Assembly: GCF_036924525.1 (NCBI RefSeq) | Contig: NZ_JAZHRU010000001.1 | Coordinates: forward strand, 7,035,001-7,099,000 | DNA from: Bradyrhizobium sp. AZCC 1719 | GTDB taxonomy: Bacteria; Pseudomonadota; Alphaproteobacteria; Rhizobiales; Xanthobacteraceae | Length of the DNA: 64,000 bases | Direction: 5' to 3' | Shown: piece by piece, positions 44,252 to 52,078 of the stretch | Position numbering within the stretch: the stretch's first letter is position 1 | How the letters are laid out: every line of letters begins with the position of its first letter | Notes under the pieces: generated by a model | The model's input: the letters and a program-made list of their open reading frames with translations, nothing else | The model's database searches: none | Told to the model about the DNA's origin: nothing | Position numbers and translations under genes: made by a program

Positions 44252-44296
44252 AGCGGTCCGGCGAGTCCGATTGCATAATACCCGTCGCGACCGCCG

Positions 44297-45142
44297 TCAT
44301 TCGATGAGTATCGGGGCCGCAATGTCGACGCGGTCGTCCTTCGCCAAGTCGATGCCAAGCGACAACGACCACTTCCCGCCTGCGACGGCCGTCATGCGGA
44401 CGCGCCAGCTATCGGCCGCCACGCGCTCGGCCCTCGCGGTGACGGGAGCGATTCCCTTGTCGGGATTGGACAAGGTGACCGAAAGCCCGTCGACCGCGAG
44501 AGGCTTCTCGTCGCCATCCTCAATCTGCACCAGGACCTCGATCGGACCGCTGCGGCCCGGCGAGACGGTGACGTTGGCCATCACGCGCGTTCCGCAGATG
44601 TGGGTGAAGAAGGGCTCCTCGGTTGACGCGACCGGCGCCGGAGACGCCGCTGCCGCGGCAGGTTCCATCGAAGCAATTTGCAGTCTCGGCCCTTTGGCGC
44701 CGACGCTGCCGACCTCGAAGTTCGCATCGATCTTCCCGGCGCGCTCGAAATTCAGCGAGACTGCAATCCGTTGGTCCTCCTCGAACGGCGCGATCAGCCC
44801 AATGAACATGATGTGGTCTCCTCCCGGCACCAGCGTCACCGTCGCATCCGCCGGAATCGCCAGACCGTCGTCGAGAGGCCGCATCGTCATGATGCCATCC
44901 TGCATGCTCATCTGATGAATCTCGACCTTGGCGGCCGCAGCGCTCGACGCCGAAAGCAGCCGGTCAGGCTCCACCCCCCGGTTCTCGATGGTGAGATACC
45001 CGCCCGCGACTTTTGCGCCTTTCGGCGTGGCGCGGCTCCAGGCCTCTCTCACCGTGATGTCGTGAGCGAGCGCCGGCGCGGAGCCGGCGAGCGCCGCCAG
45101 GGCGGTGGCGATCAGCATGAACTTGTTGAACCGGTAGAGCAT
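44297..45142 (-). CDS. Periplasmic copper chaperone: PCu(A)C domain fused to a second beta domain
   Basis: A 281-residue exported protein with signal peptide (MLYRFNKFMLIATALAALAG, cleavage near ALA-HD). Residues about 25-150 are a PCu(A)C copper-chaperone domain with the ligand set: EIHQMSMQDGIMTM and later VPGGDHIMFIGL (H-x-M type). An Ala/Pro-rich linker leads to a second beta domain (MANVTVSPGRSGPIEVLVQI, then RVRMTAVAGGKWSLSL) resembling the YtkA/FixH-type fold. Copper delivery to NirK, or to a cbb3-type oxidase, is the likely job. It has its own TTG-N8-CAA site and lies downstream of a ccoG-like gene. Confidence 0.82.
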   Translation of the reverse strand: MLYRFNKFMLIATALAALAGSAPALAHDITVREAWSRATPKGAKVAGGYLTIENRGVEPDRLLSASSAAAAKVEIHQMSMQDGIMTMRPLDDGLAIPADATVTLVPGGDHIMFIGLIAPFEEDQRIAVSLNFERAGKIDANFEVGSVGAKGPRLQIASMEPAAAAASPAPVASTEEPFFTHICGTRVMANVTVSPGRSGPIEVLVQIEDGDEKPLAVDGLSVTLSNPDKGIAPVTARAERVAADSWRVRMTAVAGGKWSLSLGIDLAKDDRVDIAAPILIE

Positions 45143-45204
45143 GGCTAAACCTCCGATCGGGCCGGGCTTAATTCGGAATGTTGCAGATGGCGGCCTTCCC
45201 GACC

Positions 45205-45218
45205 TTGATGAAGCGCAA
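45205..45218. promoter_or_regulatory. NnrR/FixK-type site upstream of the copper chaperone gene
   Basis: TTGATGAAGCGCAA (TTG-N8-CAA), 63 bases before the ATG at 45142, in the 133-base gap after the ccoG-like gene. This suggests separate control of the chaperone. Confidence 0.7.
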
Positions 45219-45275
45219 ACTGACGACAATCGGAGTAACCGGCCGTCCCCGATTTTCGCGCGCATGGGCTGCGCT

Positions 45276-46706
45276 TCAGCGTTCGACGAACCTGTCTTTC
45301 GCGGAAAGAACCGTGGTGCCGCTTTCGTCGCGCGCGGTGAACACGACGTCGGCCTCCCGGGGAGTATTTGCGGTGAGCGTGACGCGGACGGCTTCGGAGC
45401 CGTCGGGAGGCACCTCGATCGGGGCCAGGCTCTCGTTGCCGATGATGGCCATCTGGGCGTCCACGCCGCTGACCGAAAGTGTGTAGGAGTGAGCAACCGA
45501 TGACTTGTTCAGGAGCTTGACAGTATAGGCGTTGCGCACCGATCCGTCCGACAGCCGGACCGCCAGGGGATCGCGATCGTGCTGGACCGAAAGCGTGGCG
45601 TTGGTCCTGGTCATGAAGGAAAAGACGATCGTAGCCGTCAACACGAGACAGGCCGCCGTCAGGCCGATGGTCTTCGGGCGCACCAGCCGGGAAACCGGCG
45701 GCTCAGCACGGCGGCCGCGCTCGATATTGTTCCAGCTTTCATAGTCGATCAGCCCGCGCGGGCGGCCAAGCTTCGACATCACGCTATCGCAGGCATCCAC
45801 GCACAGTCCGCAATTGATGCAGGCGAAATTCGGTCCTTCGCGGATGTCGATGCCGATCGGACACACCGCGACGCATTGATTGCAGTCGACGCAGTCTCCC
45901 GCCGGTTTGCCCTGCAGGCGAAGTTCGTCGGCCTTCTTGGCCGACGTCCGTTGCTCGCCGCGGTAGTCCCGGTAATTGACGGTGAATGCCTCCGGGTCCC
46001 AGATCGCGCCTTGAAGGCGCGGCCACGGGCACATGAAGGTGCAGACCTGTTCGCGCGCAAAACCGGCGAGGCCGTAGGTGGTGCCGGCGAAGACGACGAT
46101 CCAGCCAAGCGCGTTGGCCGAAACGTCGGCGCGCGCGAAGCTTCGCAGCAGTTCCGGCGCGTCGGTGAAGTAGAAGATCAGCGTGCCGCTGGTAGCCAGC
46201 GAGATCAGGAGCCAGGCGAAATGTTTCACGACGATCTGAATCGTCCGCTTGGCGTCAAGCGGGGCGTTCAGGTTCTTCAGACGCTGGCGCCTGTCTCCCT
46301 CGATCAGCCTTTCGACGAGCAGAAACAGATCGGTCCAGACCGTTTGCGGGCAGGCAAAGCCGCACCACAATCTTCCCGCCAGTGCATTGGTGAGGATCAG
46401 GATGGTCGAAGCAAGAACGAGGAGCCCTGTGACCAGATAGAGATCTTGCGGCCAGATCTCGATGAAGAAGAAGTAGAGCCGTCCGTGGGCGAAATCGAGC
46501 AGGACTGCCTGATCCGGCGCATTGGGACCCCGGTCCCAACGAAGAAGCGGCGTGACGTAGTAGATCGAAAGCGTCAGCAGCAGGATGATCCACTTGATCC
46601 GCCGGATCCGTCCCTTGACGGCCTGGGGCATGACCGGTTGACCTGATGCCGCTGCGGCGGCCCTGGCGCGCGTCTTCGCATGGTCGATCTCGATGGTAAG
46701 CGCCAT
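45276..46706 (-). CDS. ccoG: CcoG/RdxA/FixG-like membrane ferredoxin
   Basis: A 476-residue inner-membrane protein with five helices and two [4Fe-4S] cluster motifs. The cluster cysteines are in DCVDCNQCVAVCPIGIDIRE and NFACINCGLCVDACDSVMSK; the family signature LWCGFACPQTVWTDLF is also present. The periplasmic C-terminal domain is an Ig-like fold. CcoG reduces Cu(II) to Cu(I) for cbb3 oxidase assembly. No ccoNOQP or ccoI is here, so this copy is probably dedicated to copper handling in the denitrification island. It is the last of the nnrS-led run of genes. Confidence 0.9.
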   Translation of the reverse strand: MALTIEIDHAKTRARAAAAASGQPVMPQAVKGRIRRIKWIILLLTLSIYYVTPLLRWDRGPNAPDQAVLLDFAHGRLYFFFIEIWPQDLYLVTGLLVLASTILILTNALAGRLWCGFACPQTVWTDLFLLVERLIEGDRRQRLKNLNAPLDAKRTIQIVVKHFAWLLISLATSGTLIFYFTDAPELLRSFARADVSANALGWIVVFAGTTYGLAGFAREQVCTFMCPWPRLQGAIWDPEAFTVNYRDYRGEQRTSAKKADELRLQGKPAGDCVDCNQCVAVCPIGIDIREGPNFACINCGLCVDACDSVMSKLGRPRGLIDYESWNNIERGRRAEPPVSRLVRPKTIGLTAACLVLTATIVFSFMTRTNATLSVQHDRDPLAVRLSDGSVRNAYTVKLLNKSSVAHSYTLSVSGVDAQMAIIGNESLAPIEVPPDGSEAVRVTLTANTPREADVVFTARDESGTTVLSAKDRFVER

Positions 46707-46721
46707 TTCGCCGGCCCAGCC

Positions 46722-47036
46722 TCAGTTGACGGCGGCAAATCCGAGCGAGGCCCGGACGACCGGCTCGATGCGGGAAGGTGTCCAGGGCGGATCGAACGTC
46801 ATCACAATGTCGACGGAGCGGACGCCCGGTACCCGCGCGGCCGCGTTCGCAGCGCCTTCCTCCAGAAAGCGGATTGCGGGGCATCCCGGGGTGGTCGCGG
46901 TCATGACGATGCGAACGGCGCCATCGATCACCGATATGTCGTAGACGAAGCCGAGATCGATGATGTTGTGACCAAGCTCGGGATCGATCACGACGCGCAG
47001 CGCATCCCTGATACGGTCGATGACCTGGTTCGTCAT
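46722..47036 (-). CDS. DUF59 (MIP18/SufT-like) Fe-S assembly protein
   Basis: A 104-residue soluble protein of the DUF59 family, which assists iron-sulfur cluster assembly. IRDALRVVIDPELGHNIIDL at the N-terminus and MTATTPGCPAIRFLEEGAAN with the conserved Cys (about residue 52) are diagnostic. It overlaps the DUF2249 gene by four bases (ATGA) and precedes ccoG, whose two Fe-S clusters are obvious clients. Another possibility is repair of Fe-S clusters damaged by NO. Confidence 0.85.
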   Translation of the reverse strand: MTNQVIDRIRDALRVVIDPELGHNIIDLGFVYDISVIDGAVRIVMTATTPGCPAIRFLEEGAANAAARVPGVRSVDIVMTFDPPWTPSRIEPVVRASLGFAAVN

Positions 47037-47542
47037 GACGGTGCCCTGACGGTCAGTTCGTAAGTTGCACCGTCCGGCGAGAATCCACCCAACCAGTGAT
47101 ATCCACGCTTCTCGAGTTGCGGGAACAGGAAGACGGGCTCGCGCCGCAGCAGCGCCGAAAGCGTTTCACCCGGCCCCAGTTTCTCGGCAGCCGCGAGGAT
47201 CCGAACCATCGGCTCGGGCGGATCGAGGTCACGATTGTCGAGCCTGACGATCGGCTCCGGCCAATCGTCGAAGTCCGAGGTGCCGGAAGCAGGCGCGCTC
47301 TGTCTCGTTGCCGTCGCCGTTGGCGTGAACAGCACCTCCCATTCGCCGGCATCGAGTGCCTGCGCGGAATGCGAAAATCCTTTGTCCGCCATAACAGCGA
47401 ACAACGGAACGGGTTTGAACGTGGCGTAGAGGCGGAGCCCCTGCCCGGGTTCGAGGCAATCGAGCGCGGACATGATGACCGAGAACGGCTCGCCACCTGC
47501 GCGCAGGATCGGACGGACGTCAACATCGATGTAGTCGGTCAT
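47033..47542 (-). CDS. Double DUF2249 protein
   Basis: A 169-residue soluble protein built from two DUF2249 domains: DVRPILRAGGEPFSVIMSAL (residues 7-26) to about 75, and LDNRDLDPPEPMVRILAAAE (about 100-119) to the end. Each has the D-x-R/N-D/P start and a FPxLxxRGY-like end (PQLEKRGYHWLGGF). DUF2249 is often found near denitrification and hemerythrin-like genes, with a TusA-like fold. The role is not settled, but sulfur- or redox-related transfer is suspected. The start at 47542 follows AAAGGAAAGGA. Confidence 0.82.
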   Translation of the reverse strand: MTDYIDVDVRPILRAGGEPFSVIMSALDCLEPGQGLRLYATFKPVPLFAVMADKGFSHSAQALDAGEWEVLFTPTATATRQSAPASGTSDFDDWPEPIVRLDNRDLDPPEPMVRILAAAEKLGPGETLSALLRREPVFLFPQLEKRGYHWLGGFSPDGATYELTVRAPS

Positions 47543-47564
47543 GCTTATTCCTTTCCTTTCATGT

Positions 47565-48902
47565 TCAGGCCCTGGCACACAGCAGACACGGCGTGCAGGC
47601 GCCATCCGGAAGGCGCAGCGAACCCGCGACGTCTGCAAGGCGCCGTGTGCGGATCACTTCGCGGACGATACCGGCGAGGCCGATCGTCATCATCGCCGCT
47701 GCTGCCCGGAATGCCGACGGTTGGCCTGCCACCAGCGTCAGGGTTCCGAGCCACACGGCCACGTAGTAGATCACGAACCATTTCGATGCCCTCTCCTCCG
47801 CGACAAGATCTTGAACGCGCGGGGTCGGCGTCCGTCCCATCACAGGGCCGTAAGCCTCGAGCCAGGTCAGGAACGCCACGATCTTGTAGAGCTTGGCGAG
47901 AACCAGACCGGACAGCCAACCGAAGACGGCGAGAAAGGCGAATGCGCCGACATGCGCGGCGAAAGTGCCGGTCAGGACGAGCACCACGCCGAGGAAGGCC
48001 GCTGCCGCGAGACTGACGAAGGACAGCACCGCCATCCGGGTGTTGAGTTCGAGCTGCCGCCGCTTGCGGCCGCTGAAGATCCCGATCAGGTCGCGCCCAT
48101 ACAGAGCGGCCGTCGCCAGACCGAGAACGGCTGCGATCGACAACACGACATTCAATCCGAAAGCGAGCCAGATGGCGACAATTCCGCCGACCACTGCGAC
48201 GGCGATGGCGAGCGCGCCGGCCGCCAGCGTCATATTGCTCTTCCGGTCGTCGACATCGGGCGAGAGCATGAACATGGATAGCAACCGATAGCTCACCCCC
48301 ATGGCCGTCAAGGTGAGCCAGCCACCAAGGCCGCCGATCGCGTGCAACGGAACTCCATTTGCGAGGATCGTTTCCCCGATCGATCCCGCCCACCCCGCAT
48401 GCGCAAACGCAAACATCGCGCCGAAGGCGATCGTGGCACAGAGCGAGGCCAACCCGACCAGGACGAAACGTGCGGGTCCCACCGGCCGCAGCCATGCCGT
48501 CAAGCCGAGATCGACAACGACCAGGCCGAATCCGCCAACGAGCAGGACCGCCCCGAGCGGAAGCAGCCAGAGCCAGGCAGGAAGCCGGCCGCCCAATCCC
48601 AGGAAGCCGGCGAGCAGTGAGACGAGACCAGCGGTCAACAGGCCAAGCGCCGGCAACGCCCACTTCTCGGAAAACAGCGGCCTTGCGACGAGCACCGGCA
48701 CGAACTGGAATAGCGCGCCGCACATCGCCAGGCTGAGCCAGCCGATACAAACCACGTGCACCAGGACGAGGGTATCGGGCGATGCAAGATGCACCGCCGG
48801 AAAGCCGAGGCCTGCGACCATCAGCGCCAGCGCGACGAACAACCACGCGAGCGCCGCCGCGAAGTAGCTCATCGTCCATCGTGATATGCTCGCGCCGATC
48901 AT
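47565..48902 (-). CDS. Multi-spanning membrane protein, NnrS/heme-copper-like
   Basis: A 445-residue integral membrane protein with about twelve helices. Histidines sit inside helices (VLVHVVCIGWLSLAMCGALF, then PLHAIGGLGGWLTLTAMGVS), as in heme-binding NnrS or heme-copper oxidase subunit I relatives. The C-terminus ends with a cysteine-rich motif, CTPCLLCARA. It lies between nnrS and the DUF2249 gene with short gaps (9 and 22 bases), so it is co-transcribed. It is probably a heme-containing companion of NnrS in protection from nitrogen oxides. The exact family was not resolved. Confidence 0.75.
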   Translation of the reverse strand: MIGASISRWTMSYFAAALAWLFVALALMVAGLGFPAVHLASPDTLVLVHVVCIGWLSLAMCGALFQFVPVLVARPLFSEKWALPALGLLTAGLVSLLAGFLGLGGRLPAWLWLLPLGAVLLVGGFGLVVVDLGLTAWLRPVGPARFVLVGLASLCATIAFGAMFAFAHAGWAGSIGETILANGVPLHAIGGLGGWLTLTAMGVSYRLLSMFMLSPDVDDRKSNMTLAAGALAIAVAVVGGIVAIWLAFGLNVVLSIAAVLGLATAALYGRDLIGIFSGRKRRQLELNTRMAVLSFVSLAAAAFLGVVLVLTGTFAAHVGAFAFLAVFGWLSGLVLAKLYKIVAFLTWLEAYGPVMGRTPTPRVQDLVAEERASKWFVIYYVAVWLGTLTLVAGQPSAFRAAAAMMTIGLAGIVREVIRTRRLADVAGSLRLPDGACTPCLLCARA

Positions 48903-48911
48903 CGTGCTCCC

Positions 48912-50090
48912 TTAGAACTTGCGTGCGCTGCACAGAAGCGGCGCGTAAGCGAGCGCGAAACCCAGAAACGCCCCCGCCCACGCGACACCCGCGATCGTCA
49001 GCAGCGGGATCGAATGAGCCGGCTCGAGAGCCGCACATACCCGCGCCAGCGCGGCGACGACGATTGAAGCGTAGACGAGCTGGGTGGCAATGGAGGCCGA
49101 AAGCGCCTGCCCGGTGTGGCCGAGTGAGGCGCGGGTCATTACGGCGATCGTCATCGAACCGATCGCGCCTCCGGTCCAGGCGTGGATTCCGGCGCTGGGA
49201 GCGACAAGGTCCACTGCAGATAGCGCCGCCAGCAGGAAACCGGCCGGCACGAATGCGTAAGCCACATGAAGGATCAGCACGAGACGGTCCGACACGGTCC
49301 GATCGCCGGCCCAGCGAGCCAGGCGGATGATGTGGAGCAGACCGGCGACGCCGAGTGCGCCTGCGACGAAGCGGCCCGAGGGAGTCACCACCCACGCGAT
49401 CATGGCGCAGACGCCCGCGACCATCGTGATCGCATCGAAGCGGTTAAAGGGGATGGGCAGCCTTCCGGGCTTGCGGCGCGCCAGCCAGTTGCGCGTGAAA
49501 CTCGGGACGATCCGACCTCCGATTACGCAGACCAGCGTGACGACGAGGCCGACGCCAAGTCGCGTGGAATAATCCGCCAGACCATCGAAATGCGCCTCGA
49601 CATGAAACGCGATGTTGGTGACGGCCAGCAGCGAGATGATGCCGACCACTTTCAGATTGTTCCACTTGCGTCCGGCGATGATCTCGCGGGCGGCTGCGGC
49701 AGCGAGCAACAGCAGAAAGGCGGCATCAATCACCAGTGCGATTTCCCAGCCGATGATCCCGGAGAATGTCACAGCCAGCCTTCCGGCAAGCCAGGCGGCG
49801 AACAGAATCGCGAGCGGAGCCCCCTGGATCGGAAGGCGGCCCGTCCAGTTCGGCACCGCCGTCAGAAGAAAGCCGGCGATGACAGCGCCGACATAGCCGA
49901 ACAGCATCTCATGGACATGCCAGTCTCGCGGCGCCAACGCGATCGGCAGCGAGACATGGCCGGCGAACACCACGAGCCACAGCGGAACCATCGCACCGGC
50001 ATAAATGGCGCCGAACAGAAAGAACGGCCGGAAGCCGTAGGAGAACAGCGCCGGCCCCTGATAGGCCCTCAATTTCTGCATCGTCGTCAT
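48912..50090 (-). CDS. nnrS: NnrS, heme-copper membrane protein
   Basis: A 392-residue, twelve-helix membrane protein. The N-terminus LFSYGFRPFFLFGAIYAGAM and the motif APRDWHVHEMLFGYVGAVIA with its three histidines identify NnrS, which binds heme and copper and lowers nitrosative stress in denitrifiers. It is the first gene of a five-gene minus-strand run (nnrS, membrane protein, DUF2249, DUF59, ccoG). A TTG-N8-CAA site lies 53 bases upstream. Confidence 0.94.
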   Translation of the reverse strand: MTTMQKLRAYQGPALFSYGFRPFFLFGAIYAGAMVPLWLVVFAGHVSLPIALAPRDWHVHEMLFGYVGAVIAGFLLTAVPNWTGRLPIQGAPLAILFAAWLAGRLAVTFSGIIGWEIALVIDAAFLLLLAAAAAREIIAGRKWNNLKVVGIISLLAVTNIAFHVEAHFDGLADYSTRLGVGLVVTLVCVIGGRIVPSFTRNWLARRKPGRLPIPFNRFDAITMVAGVCAMIAWVVTPSGRFVAGALGVAGLLHIIRLARWAGDRTVSDRLVLILHVAYAFVPAGFLLAALSAVDLVAPSAGIHAWTGGAIGSMTIAVMTRASLGHTGQALSASIATQLVYASIVVAALARVCAALEPAHSIPLLTIAGVAWAGAFLGFALAYAPLLCSARKF

Positions 50091-50142
50091 GAGCGATTTC
50101 CGTTAATTGCTTGCGATCATAAGCCGTTCCGATCGAGGCTCT

Positions 50143-50156
50143 TTGTCGGGGCACAA
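50143..50156. promoter_or_regulatory. NnrR/FixK-type site upstream of nnrS
   Basis: TTGTCGGGGCACAA (TTG-N8-CAA), 53 bases before nnrS on the minus strand and 94 bases before the Cys-rich small ORF on the plus strand. Confidence 0.75.
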
Positions 50157-50249
50157 ATTGCAGCGTCGTTCGTCTGGATGTTTGATCTCAGACAAAGATC
50201 GCGCGGTCCTCGATCTGCATTGTCGGTTCCACCATCAACGGAGGACGCG

Positions 50250-50435
50250 ATGCGGATTTTCGAGCGATTGAGAGGACGAGACCGAAGCGATGCCGCTATC
50301 GTGCGCAAGCTTTTCGAGGCCATCGCCGGCGATCTTCTCCGGAAAATCGAGGGCGAAACCAAAGCCCCGGTTTTCACCGAGACCAAAGCCAGTTGCTGTT
50401 CCTGCTGCTCGGCCGAAGAAAGGTCCCCTCAGTAG
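50250..50435 (+). CDS. Small protein with C-terminal Cys cluster
   Basis: A 61-residue protein: a basic helical N-terminus (MRIFERLRGRDRSDAAIVRK), an amphipathic helix (LFEAIAGDLLRKIEGE), then a C-terminal cysteine cluster SCCSCCSAEE (four Cys in five positions). GGAGG seven bases before the ATG makes the start sure. It is divergent from nnrS behind a TTG-N8-CAA site. The cysteine cluster could hold copper, zinc or an Fe-S cluster, or react with NO. Not recognised. Confidence 0.7.
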   Translation: MRIFERLRGRDRSDAAIVRKLFEAIAGDLLRKIEGETKAPVFTETKASCCSCCSAEERSPQ

Positions 50436-50442
50436 GCCGATC

Positions 50443-50456
50443 TTGCGCTAGATCAA
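50443..50456. promoter_or_regulatory. NnrR/FixK-type site upstream of a 66-residue ORF
   Basis: TTGCGCTAGATCAA (TTG-N8-CAA), 36 bases before the ATG at 50492 and just after the stop of the Cys-rich gene. Confidence 0.65.
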
Positions 50457-50491
50457 TGCGCCTTTCGCGTTTGGCGACAGAACAATCGCCA

Positions 50492-50692
50492 ATGAGCAGC
50501 GCTACCCCGCGCGAAGTCTGGCTTCCGATCGCGCTTGCCCCTGACGATTGCGACCTCGAACTCGGCCACATCTACACGGCTGGGATCGAGGCGCTGCGCT
50601 TCCCATGCCGACGCAAGTCCGGCATCTGGTACAATGTCTGGATGGATGAGCCGCTGCTGATCCATCCGACCCATTGGAGAAGCTGGCGTTAG
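50492..50692 (+). CDS. Small conserved-looking protein of the denitrification island
   Basis: A 66-residue soluble protein with a mixed pattern (REVWLPIALAPDDCDLELGH, then FPCRRKSGIWYNVWMDEPLL and a His/Trp-rich end HPTHWRSWR). It does not look like chance coding: aromatic and proline content is high and the frame is bounded by its own TTG-N8-CAA site. It converges with the pseudoazurin gene, leaving seven bases between stop codons. Function unknown. Confidence 0.6.
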   Translation: MSSATPREVWLPIALAPDDCDLELGHIYTAGIEALRFPCRRKSGIWYNVWMDEPLLIHPTHWRSWR

Positions 50693-50699
50693 GTGACCG

Positions 50700-51158
50700 C
50701 TATCTGGATGCGGTCTTGCTGGCCTCCAGCGTGTCGAACAGCTTCGCAAAGATCTGCTTTGCCTTTCCGACCTGCGGAACGGCCTTGGCCTGATCGACGT
50801 TGCCGGGCTTTCCGACCACGATCAACGCAACCATTCCCATGCCGTAGTGAGGCAGACACTTGATCCCGTAGACCCCTTCCTGCTCGAACTTGACGGCGAT
50901 GTCCTCATTGTTCTTGCCGACGAACGGCGCTGCGCCCTCCGGGAGCATGCCCTTGATGGACTCCGCGTTGTGGCCCTTGTCCGTGGACACGAACTTGACG
51001 GTGTCGCCGGGTGCAATCTTCACGAAGGCCGGCTCGAATACCATCACTGCGCCGTCGGTTCCCTTGTTGAGGAGCTTGACTTCAACCTCCGCCGCCCGGG
51101 CGCCTCCGGTCAGGAGTAGAACCCCCGCAGCCGCGGCCAATATCGCAATCTTTTTCAT
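50700..51158 (-). CDS. Pseudoazurin (blue copper protein)
   Basis: A 152-residue periplasmic type 1 copper protein that donates electrons to nitrite reductase. Signal peptide MKKIAILAAAAGVLLLTGGA, cleavage near ARA-AE. Copper ligands in precursor numbering: His63 (DKGHNAE), Cys101, His104 and Met109 (KCLPHYGMGM), with the exact C-x2-H-x4-M spacing of pseudoazurins. It shares a promoter region and a TTG-N8-CAA site with the divergent nnrR-like regulator, so its supply follows NirK. Confidence 0.95.
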   Translation of the reverse strand: MKKIAILAAAAGVLLLTGGARAAEVEVKLLNKGTDGAVMVFEPAFVKIAPGDTVKFVSTDKGHNAESIKGMLPEGAAPFVGKNNEDIAVKFEQEGVYGIKCLPHYGMGMVALIVVGKPGNVDQAKAVPQVGKAKQIFAKLFDTLEASKTASR

Positions 51159-51246
51159 GTGTTCCGTCTCTTTCCGATTTCATGGACTTGCACCCGGGTC
51201 TCCCGGGCTCCCACGTACCGGATACCGCCGTTCGGTCCTGCCGATA

Positions 51247-51260
51247 TTGCGCCAGCGCAA
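51247..51260. promoter_or_regulatory. NnrR/FixK-type site between pseudoazurin and regulator genes
   Basis: TTGCGCCAGCGCAA, a TTG-N8-CAA site in an almost perfect palindrome, 89 bases before the pseudoazurin start and 96 bases before the regulator start. Confidence 0.75.
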
Positions 51261-51355
51261 TCTCCGGGCCGAATCCTGCGCTAAGAGCTTGGCAGGCCGT
51301 TGAGGCCTGCTTCGTCCGCGGATACCGTCCGCGGCATATTGGAACGAGGATATCG

Positions 51356-52078
51356 ATGGCCTCAGTCGACCGCTCACTGGTCGCGAACCTGCCGATGTTC
51401 GCTGGCCTTGCCCCCGCCGAACAGGAAGAACTGTTGCGGGAAGCGCGTTCGATTCGATACCCGAAGGGAACCGCAGTTTTCGATCAGGGTGCGGAAGCGG
51501 ATCGCTTCTACCTCCTGCTTCACGGGCATCTGCGCGTCGAAAAGACCACGCCACAGGGGCAGCAGTCCGTCGTCCGCTACGTCTCCGCTGGCGAGCTCTT
51601 CGGCGTCGCACAGGCCATGAATCTCACGCGCTATCCGGCGACCGCCGTCGCCGCTGTCGACAGCATTGCGCTCGCCTGGCCGTCGTCTTCCTGGAATCGC
51701 CTGATCGCCAGATATCCGAGCCTGGCCTCCAGTGCGTTGCAGACCGTCGGCAGCCGCCTCCAGGATACCCAGGCCCGCGTCATGGAGATGTCGAACGAGC
51801 AGGTCGAGCAGCGCGTCGCGCATGCGCTGCTGCGCCTGGCCAAGCAGGCCGGAAGGAAAGTCGATGCCGGCGTCGAGATCGACTTCCCCATCAGCCGGCA
51901 GGACGTCGCCGAGATGACGGGGACGACATTGCATACCGTCAGCCGGATTCTCAGCGCGTGGGAGCAGCAGGGACTGGTCGAGGGCGGCAGGCAGCGAATT
52001 GTTTTGCGCGATGCGCACAGGCTGCACGGCCTCGCCGAAGGCGATGAAGCCGCCAAGGTGCGTAAGCCCGCCCCCTAG
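51356..52078 (+). CDS. nnrR: Crp/Fnr-family regulator, NnrR type
   Basis: A 240-residue transcription factor with an N-terminal cyclic-nucleotide-binding-fold domain (GAEADRFYLLLHGHLRVEKT), dimerisation helix and a C-terminal helix-turn-helix (SRQDVAEMTGTTLHTVSRIL), whose recognition helix E-x-x-S-R-like part fits TTG-N8-CAA sites. It has no cysteines, so it is not an FNR-type oxygen sensor. NnrR-type regulators respond to NO, probably through heme. GGAACGAGGA precedes the ATG at 51356. It is the likely controller of the eight sites in 43-54.6 kb and perhaps of itself. Confidence 0.88.
   Translation: MASVDRSLVANLPMFAGLAPAEQEELLREARSIRYPKGTAVFDQGAEADRFYLLLHGHLRVEKTTPQGQQSVVRYVSAGELFGVAQAMNLTRYPATAVAAVDSIALAWPSSSWNRLIARYPSLASSALQTVGSRLQDTQARVMEMSNEQVEQRVAHALLRLAKQAGRKVDAGVEIDFPISRQDVAEMTGTTLHTVSRILSAWEQQGLVEGGRQRIVLRDAHRLHGLAEGDEAAKVRKPAP

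Noticed and set aside
46726..46738. TTGACGGCGGCAA as another NnrR-type site
   Set aside because: The spacer is seven bases, not eight, and it lies inside the end of the DUF59 coding region.
47545..49395. 616-codon minus-strand frame covering nnrS and its neighbour
   Set aside because: Arg-rich out-of-frame translation; both genes are clear in another frame.
49266..50249. Plus-strand frame running into the small Cys-cluster gene
   Set aside because: It is antisense to nnrS up to 50090; only the last 61 codons after the ribosome binding site at 50240 are taken as a gene.
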